DNA of 10,631 nt from JAGNRR01 sp964389575. GTDB taxonomy: Bacteria > Bacteroidota > Bacteroidia > Chitinophagales > Chitinophagaceae. Below the pieces are notes generated by a model. It was not told the DNA's origin, made no database searches, and worked only from the letters and a program-made list of their open reading frames with translations. Below are positions 6,969 through 10,631 of this stretch, piece by piece (the stretch's first letter is position 1; each line of letters starts with the position of its first letter). The position numbers and the translations under genes are program-made. The DNA lies in contig CAYMFF010000082.1 of the NCBI GenBank assembly GCA_964389575.1, forward strand, positions 1-10,631, in the 5' to 3' direction.

Positions 6969-7546
6969 AACGTTAGTATTTTCTTGTGAATATCCATTAC
7001 TTGTTCTATTAAAAAATCGTCAGCGTTATTTTGAATTAAATAATCTGCAAATTTCTCTTTTTCCTTTTCGGGCAACTGTTTCTGCATTCTCTTTTCAACT
7101 TCTTCGTGCGTGGTATTGTCTCGTCTTAATATCCGTTCTATTCTAACTTCTTTGGAAGCTTGTACTAAGATTATTTTATCCATTTTTTTATAGCTTCCGC
7201 TTTCTATTAATAAAGCAGCTTCTTTAATAGCGTACTGAGTATTTTGGCTTGAAAACCAATTTTCACTTTGCTGCAACACCAACGGATGCACAATGGAGTT
7301 TAAATCTTTCAGTGCCTCAGCATCATTAAAAACAATCTCAGCTAATCTATTTTTTTGAAAAAGCCCCGCTTCATACATTGATTCACCAAAACGATTTTTG
7401 ATGTTGGATCGAAGCTCAGCGTTTGTGTTATAAAGTTCTTTTGCCTTTATATCCGCATTAAAAGTTGGAACACGTAATGCATTAAAAATCATACAGACTG
7501 TTGATTTACCTGTTCCAATACCACCCGTAATGCCTACTTTTAGCAT
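6965..7546 (-). CDS. coaE: Dephospho-CoA kinase
   Basis: This 193-residue enzyme (EC 2.7.1.24) catalyses the last step of coenzyme A synthesis, phosphorylating the 3'-OH of dephospho-CoA with ATP. The P-loop GGIGTGKST (8-16) is intact. The conserved aspartate is D32 in FNADIKAKEL. Other family blocks are IVHPLV (85-90), EAALLIESG (109-117), the arginine-rich lid RIERILRRDN (135-144) and ADYLIQNN (167-174), a variant of the usual DxxIxN block. The ATG at 7546 is 4 bp after the yajC stop codon, and the downstream lipoprotein starts inside the coaE stop. Length matches the family. Confidence 0.96.
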   Translation of the reverse strand: MLKVGITGGIGTGKSTVCMIFNALRVPTFNADIKAKELYNTNAELRSNIKNRFGESMYEAGLFQKNRLAEIVFNDAEALKDLNSIVHPLVLQQSENWFSSQNTQYAIKEAALLIESGSYKKMDKIILVQASKEVRIERILRRDNTTHEEVEKRMQKQLPEKEKEKFADYLIQNNADDFLIEQVMDIHKKILTL

Positions 7547-7550
7547 GCTA

Positions 7551-7895
7551 CTAAGCGTCGGTTTTATTTTCTTTATCTCGAAGTGTTTTCGTCATTTCCA
7601 TGCTAATTGCTGAGCGCTCCATTTTGACCACATTGTTTCTACCCAATTCTACTTGAATAGTTCCATCGTCATTAGATTTTACTATTTTGCCATGAATGCC
7701 CGCAATTGTTATGATAGCATCTCCCTCATTATTACTCTGGGCAAACTCTTTTTGTTGTTTTGCTTTCTTCATTTGAGGTCGAATCATAAAAAAATAAAGT
7801 ACAGCAACCATTGCCAATGGTATACCAAAAGATACTAATGGATTTTCTTGCTTATCACCAGAACCCATCATTAAAAGAATAAATAAATCTGTCAT
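7551..7895 (-). CDS. yajC: Preprotein translocase subunit YajC
   Basis: This 114-residue single-pass inner-membrane protein is an accessory of the SecDF-YajC part of the Sec machinery. One transmembrane helix at about 20-38 is followed by the family hallmark FMIRPQMKKAKQQKEF (36-51). A small cytoplasmic beta domain follows, with GDAIITIAGIHGKIVK (58-73) and the closing VVKMERSAI (88-96). The gene lies between the DUF1573 lipoprotein gene (36-bp gap) and coaE (4-bp gap). Many flavobacteria carry a YbbR-like gene between yajC and coaE; here it is absent. Confidence 0.95.
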   Translation of the reverse strand: MTDLFILLMMGSGDKQENPLVSFGIPLAMVAVLYFFMIRPQMKKAKQQKEFAQSNNEGDAIITIAGIHGKIVKSNDDGTIQVELGRNNVVKMERSAISMEMTKTLRDKENKTDA

Positions 7896-7931
7896 TGTTT
7901 TGTTTTATAAAATTAAAAAGTTGAAGTCTAT

Positions 7932-8417
7932 CTAGTCAACCTTAGCCAATATGGTTAGGCGATATTTACTTGGAACACCATTCGTGGTGATTTGAACATT
8001 TTTTTCGTTGTAACCCATTTTACCATCACTATTAAAAGTAACTTTTAAAACTCCTTTACCTCCAGGCGGTATAGGGTCGTCCTCATACTCAGGGACCGTA
8101 CATCCGCATGAGCCTTTTGCATTTAAAATAATTACTTCTTTCGAACCCTTATTTTCATATTCAAAATCATGCTGGATTATTTCACCGTTTTTCAAATTCC
8201 CAAAGTCATGAACTTTATGATCAAAGACTAATAAACCGGTTTGGTCCGCTCCTACGCTATCTGCCCCATCGGAGTTTGGATTATTTACTAAATCCGTAGA
8301 CAATACTTTTTCCGAGTGGTCCATTGAATCCTCAATCCTACTGCTATTAGAGTCACATGATTGTAGTGCAAAAAGCACGACCATTGCTAAACTCAATTTT
8401 AAAATATTCAATTTCAT
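7932..8417 (-). CDS. DUF1573 domain lipoprotein
   Basis: This 161-residue protein has a lipoprotein signal ending in LQSC with C21 as the lipid anchor. A low-complexity Ser/Asp/Asn-rich linker covers about 22-60. A single DUF1573 domain follows at about 62-160. Its markers are FDHKVHDFGNLKNGE (65-79), the SCGC motif (C104 and C106) in GSCGCTVPEY, and IPPGGKGVLKVTFNS (116-130). The domain is an immunoglobulin-like (ASH/MSP-like) beta-sandwich; its cellular function is unknown. It is expected in the periplasm, anchored to a membrane. It sits between nusB (23-bp gap) and yajC, a frequent placement in Bacteroidota. Confidence 0.9.
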   Translation of the reverse strand: MKLNILKLSLAMVVLFALQSCDSNSSRIEDSMDHSEKVLSTDLVNNPNSDGADSVGADQTGLLVFDHKVHDFGNLKNGEIIQHDFEYENKGSKEVIILNAKGSCGCTVPEYEDDPIPPGGKGVLKVTFNSDGKMGYNEKNVQITTNGVPSKYRLTILAKVD

Positions 8418-8421
8418 TTTA

Positions 8422-8429
8422 CAAAAATA
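8422..8429 (-). promoter_or_regulatory. Possible internal promoter before the DUF1573 gene (-7 element)
   Basis: The complement of 8422-8429 reads TATTTTTG, a perfect TAnnTTTG element in the 23-bp gap after nusB. It ends only 4 nt before the ATG at 8417, so a transcript would be leaderless or nearly so. No TTG is found at the expected -33 distance, which lowers confidence. Confidence 0.35.
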
Positions 8430-8440
8430 TTAAGGTGTGT

Positions 8441-9367
8441 TTAATTATGTTTTCTAATGTCACCGCTTCTTTCTAAATCTTTTCTTAAATTATCAAGAAC
8501 TCCGTTTACAAAATTACCACTTTGCTCGGTGCTGTACATCTTGGCAATGTCAATATATTCATTGATAGAAACCTTTACCGGAATACTTGGAAAAAACAAC
8601 AACTCCGCCAGCCCCAAACGCAATAAAATCGTATCAATCACTGCCACTCTATCCGCATCCCAGTTTTTTAATTTTGGCTTAATTAATTCATTTAGATAAT
8701 CATTCTTATCGTAATAGGCACTCAACAGCTCTTGGGCAAAATCAATTTTCTCAGCCGTTAAGGTATTTTGGAATACTACCTTTTGCGGTTGCTTTATTAA
8801 CAACATAGCCCATTTAGCGATAATCTCAACATCATCTTCCCAATTGATAAACTTCTCTTCAAAAAAAGCATAAGCTAATTCACTTTCGTCTATTGTATAT
8901 TCTATAGCCCGCAACACCAAATTCTCTAAAACAATCGCATCTTCTTTATTGCCTAAAAAAGTTTGGTATTCTTCAGTTTCTTTAAACAATAAAAAAGTTT
9001 TTTTGATAATATCTTCTTCCGAAAAAATAAACTGCAACGAATTATCTTTTAAGGATTGCGTAAAAGATGGATTCGATTTTAGTTTTTCTACCATAGCAAT
9101 TCGGGCAACATCAGTATCTACCGCTGTTGTAGCTGATTGAACATATTTAGAATGTTCCTTATTTGCTTGTATCAAGCTGTACTCAAAAAGATTGATAACA
9201 AAAAGTGCTAACGCTGTGAAAGACACCTCCGAATTTTTAGCATTTTGCTCAAATCGTTGATGATGATTATCATCCACTTCATCGGGTGAGGTACCCAAGA
9301 AACTGTACACTAACTGAAAAATTTTTATCCTTATTTGTCTTCTGCTAAACTGATTCTTCGGTTGCAT
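8441..9367 (-). CDS. nusB: Transcription antitermination factor NusB (long Bacteroidota form)
   Basis: NusB binds NusE (ribosomal protein S10) and boxA RNA to prevent premature termination, chiefly of rRNA operons. The protein has 308 residues, against about 140 in E. coli. The two recognisable NusB parts are the N-terminal helix FSRRQIRIKIFQLVYSF (7-23) and the C-terminal block at about 236-295. That block contains WDADRVAVIDTILLRLGLAE, PVKVSINEYIDIAK and FVNGVLD. The roughly 200 residues between them are helical and charged, an expansion typical of the phylum. The ATG at 9367 places RRQIR close to the N-terminus as expected. It is the first gene of a six-gene minus-strand string. Confidence 0.93.
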   Translation of the reverse strand: MQPKNQFSRRQIRIKIFQLVYSFLGTSPDEVDDNHHQRFEQNAKNSEVSFTALALFVINLFEYSLIQANKEHSKYVQSATTAVDTDVARIAMVEKLKSNPSFTQSLKDNSLQFIFSEEDIIKKTFLLFKETEEYQTFLGNKEDAIVLENLVLRAIEYTIDESELAYAFFEEKFINWEDDVEIIAKWAMLLIKQPQKVVFQNTLTAEKIDFAQELLSAYYDKNDYLNELIKPKLKNWDADRVAVIDTILLRLGLAELLFFPSIPVKVSINEYIDIAKMYSTEQSGNFVNGVLDNLRKDLERSGDIRKHN

Positions 9368-9392
9368 TCTACTGGTTTCAAAAAACGAAGTG

Positions 9393-9400
9393 CAAATGTA
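9393..9400 (-). promoter_or_regulatory. Candidate -7 element for the nusB operon
   Basis: The complement of 9393-9400 reads TACATTTG, a perfect match to TAnnTTTG, ending 25 nt before the nusB ATG. The sequence 19-21 bp upstream lacks a TTG, so only half of the promoter is convincing. It is the best candidate in the 199-bp divergent gap between nusB and the rpfF-like gene. Confidence 0.45.
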
Positions 9401-9505
9401 AGTTTATAAATTAAAGTTTCGTCTTAAAATTTTAACTCTCATTTACGGAAATTAAAAGTTGTTGAAAGTTAGATACTTGTGAATAACAAACATATCAAAA
9501 AATTC

Positions 9506-9520
9506 GAATATGACATATTC
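9506..9520. promoter_or_regulatory. Perfect 15-bp palindrome, possible operator upstream of the rpfF-like gene
   Basis: GAATATGACATATTC has two exactly complementary 7-bp arms (GAATATG and CATATTC) around a central A. It ends 46 bp before the GTG at 9567 and 10 bp before a weak -7-like element, a suitable place for a dimeric regulator to act on the rpfF-like gene. Symmetry is seen directly; regulator binding is inferred. There is no T tract, so it is not a terminator. Confidence 0.5.
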
Positions 9521-9530
9521 CCGCTTATAT

Positions 9531-9538
9531 TAGCCTTG
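9531..9538 (+). promoter_or_regulatory. Weak -7-like element for the rpfF-like gene
   Basis: TAGCCTTG matches TAnnTTTG with one mismatch and ends 28 nt before the GTG start. The nearest -33-like sequence is TATG at 9509-9512, with an 18-bp spacer, which is poor. If it is used, the palindrome at 9506-9520 would overlap the -33 region and block or recruit polymerase. Confidence 0.25.
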
Positions 9539-9566
9539 AAAAGTTCTACTATTAAATAATTGTATT

Positions 9567-10472
9567 GTGTTTATTAATAACAACCTCCGTGTCAAGATAG
9601 ACGAAGAGTACAAAATTCTTTGGATTGGAGTCGACCTTCAAGACAAGCTGTGTTACTCAATGAAGTTTCTAGACAATTTGACTTACGTTAAAGATCTTAT
9701 AGTTTATTTAATAAAAAAAGAAGGAATTAAATATGTGGTGGCATACTCTTTAAATAAAGGAGTTTGGAATTTAGGAGGCGATTTAGAGTACTTTGTAGAA
9801 TGTATTAAAAAAGGTAAAAAGAATGATTTAAAAGATTATGCATACAAATGCATAGAATTAGTCTACAATTTCAATAACTCATATGACCTGGATGTTTTTT
9901 CTACTTGTGTGGTGCAGGGAAACGCTTTCGGAGGTGGTTTTGAGAGCGCCTTATCTGGCAATTATATTTTGGCCGAAGAATCCGCCAAATTTTCTTTCCC
10001 TGAAATAATTTTTGGAACCTTTCCTGGAATGGGTGCTTATAGTTTTCTGACCAAGCGTGTGGGCTATAGACTGGCCAATGAAATAATTAATAGTAATAAA
10101 ACGTATACGGCAACAGAAATTCATGACATGCGCATAATAGATAAAGTATGCGAGGACGGTCATGGATTAAGTGAAATGTCGCTAATGATAAAGAATGGAG
10201 AGTTAGAAAAATACATATCTGACCCATTTCTGAATATTTGTAACAAAGTTTCTAAACAAGAATTGCTGGATGTAGTTGATGTTTGGATTGATAAAGCATT
10301 CACACTGACCGACAATAATTTAAGTAGAATGTCTAAGCTGGCTAATTTCCAGAACAGAAAAATTAAGAGAGATCAAGATTTAGCTCCCAAGTTAGAGCGG
10401 GAAATGAAAAATGCTCAAGCTGAGAGTATATTGAACTTACCAAACAACGGAGAGTCTAAAAACACACCGTAA
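9567..10472 (+). CDS. rpfF: RpfF-like DSF synthase (crotonase superfamily)
   Basis: This 301-residue protein has the enoyl-CoA hydratase fold and resembles Xanthomonas RpfF along nearly its whole length. RpfF makes cis-2-unsaturated fatty acid signals (DSF) from 3-hydroxyacyl-ACP by dehydration and thioester cleavage. Shared blocks are NLGGDLEYF (68-76), LKDYAYKCIELVYNF (88-102), VVQGNAFGGGFESALS (115-130), FPEIIFGTFPGMGAYSF (144-160) and the end helix VWIDKAF. E126 and E146 match the RpfF catalytic glutamates E141 and E161, with the same 20-residue spacing. Ordinary hydratases lack the FPGMGAYSF run and the YA.(R/K)C helix. A stop at 9537 limits the start; the GTG at 9567 puts NLRVKIDEEYKILWI where RpfF has its first strand. 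A charged 40-residue tail extends past the RpfF end. Base composition resembles the neighbours. No rpfB, rpfC or rpfG is visible. The comparison is from memory; homology looks strong, product identity is inferred. Confidence 0.82.
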   Translation: MFINNNLRVKIDEEYKILWIGVDLQDKLCYSMKFLDNLTYVKDLIVYLIKKEGIKYVVAYSLNKGVWNLGGDLEYFVECIKKGKKNDLKDYAYKCIELVYNFNNSYDLDVFSTCVVQGNAFGGGFESALSGNYILAEESAKFSFPEIIFGTFPGMGAYSFLTKRVGYRLANEIINSNKTYTATEIHDMRIIDKVCEDGHGLSEMSLMIKNGELEKYISDPFLNICNKVSKQELLDVVDVWIDKAFTLTDNNLSRMSKLANFQNRKIKRDQDLAPKLEREMKNAQAESILNLPNNGESKNTP

Positions 10473-10510
10473 TTCAGTCTTATATGTAAGAATGTGTACA
10501 AATTATTCAA

Positions 10511-10539
10511 AATATGTCCACAAAATGACAATATTTTTT
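10511..10539 (+). terminator. Weak possible terminator after the rpfF-like gene
   Basis: AATATGTC (10511-10518) pairs with GACAATATT (10527-10535) with one bulged base and an 8-nt loop, then runs into T residues (10534-10539). The stem is AT-rich, so its strength is doubtful. It also overlaps the -33 box proposed for the next gene. Confidence 0.3.
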
Positions 10540-10568
10540 GTTCAAAAGTCCTCATCGGAGTACCTTTC
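10537..10568 (+). promoter_or_regulatory. Bacteroidota-type promoter for the right-edge gene
   Basis: TTTG (10537-10540), a 20-bp spacer and TACCTTTC (10561-10568) fit the TTTG/TAnnTTTG consensus with one mismatch in the last -7 base. The ATG follows 21 nt later. A 5-bp inverted repeat, TCGGA (10555-10559) and TCCGA (10567-10571), brackets the -7 element and might be a regulator site or part of the leader. The promoter suggests that the last gene is transcribed separately from the rpfF-like gene. Confidence 0.5.
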
Positions 10569-10589
10569 CGACATTAAAAATTTTAAAAA

Positions 10590-10631
10590 ATGAGAAAAGT
10601 ATTATCATTATTCTTAGTAGCTACAATCGTA
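10590..10631 (+). CDS. N-terminus of an exported protein (partial)
   Basis: Only 14 codons are present: MRKVLSLFLVATIV, running off the right edge. Two basic residues followed by a hydrophobic core are what the start of a Sec or lipoprotein signal peptide looks like. The ATG lies 21 nt after a plausible promoter and is preceded by an A-rich stretch, as is common at Bacteroidota starts. The mature protein is outside the window, so no function can be given. Confidence 0.6.
   Translation, partial: MRKVLSLFLVATIV

Noticed and set aside
9466..9493. Small inverted repeat TTGT...ACAA near the nusB/rpfF gap
   Set aside because: The 4-bp arms are too short to separate from chance in AT-rich DNA.
9567..10472. 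Reading the crotonase-fold gene as a plain beta-oxidation enoyl-CoA hydratase
   Set aside because: The FPGMGAYSF run, NLGGDL..F block and YA..C helix match RpfF and not FadB-type or EchA-type hydratases, and the 20-residue spacing of the two glutamates is that of RpfF.
1..10631. Horizontal transfer island, insertion sequence or CRISPR array
   Set aside because: No transposase, integrase, tRNA, terminal inverted repeats or regularly spaced repeats were seen, and composition looks even across the window.

Overview
This AT-rich window looks like the chromosome of a member of Bacteroidota, most likely Flavobacteriales. Supporting signs are a TamL-type lipidated TamA homologue, a nusB - DUF1573 - yajC - coaE gene string, a NusB about twice the usual proteobacterial length, a DUF4476 protein, no clear Shine-Dalgarno sequences, and several matches to the Bacteroidota promoter (TTTG, 19-21 bp, TAnnTTTG). 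I see no tRNA, rRNA, CRISPR array or insertion sequence, and no gene-free stretch over 300 bases.

Layout. Bases 1-2604, minus strand: tamL (outer-membrane assembly) followed by the first 63 codons of a cystathionine beta-synthase/cysteine synthase-type enzyme, with a good promoter at the 3' end of tamL. Bases 2610-3332, plus strand: a SpoU/TrmH RNA methyltransferase whose start codon lies 5 bp from that of tamL. Bases 3441-4259: a secreted DUF4476 protein ending in a strong intrinsic terminator. Bases 4339-6003: an SLC1-type sodium/acidic amino acid symporter and a small three-helix membrane protein. The small protein gene runs convergently into pcm and overlaps it by 17 bp. Bases 5987-9367, minus strand: a compact probable operon in the order nusB, DUF1573 lipoprotein, yajC, coaE, lipocalin-like lipoprotein, pcm. 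It has short gaps or overlaps and a perfect TAnnTTTG element ahead of nusB.

The most interesting gene is at 9567-10472, divergent from nusB. It is a crotonase-fold protein whose sequence matches RpfF, the DSF (cis-2-unsaturated fatty acid) quorum-signal synthase of Xanthomonas, and not an ordinary beta-oxidation hydratase. Both RpfF catalytic glutamates are present with identical 20-residue spacing, along with several RpfF-specific blocks. A perfect 15-bp palindrome sits in its upstream region and could be an operator. No rpfB, rpfC or rpfG partner is visible here. If real, this would be an orphan DSF-type signal synthase in Bacteroidota, a group not classically associated with DSF signalling. 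The window closes with the first 14 codons of a gene for an exported protein, behind its own plausible promoter.

The housekeeping genes cover outer-membrane biogenesis, CoA synthesis, rRNA transcription antitermination, Sec accessory function, protein repair and RNA modification. The rpfF-like gene is the accessory element among them.
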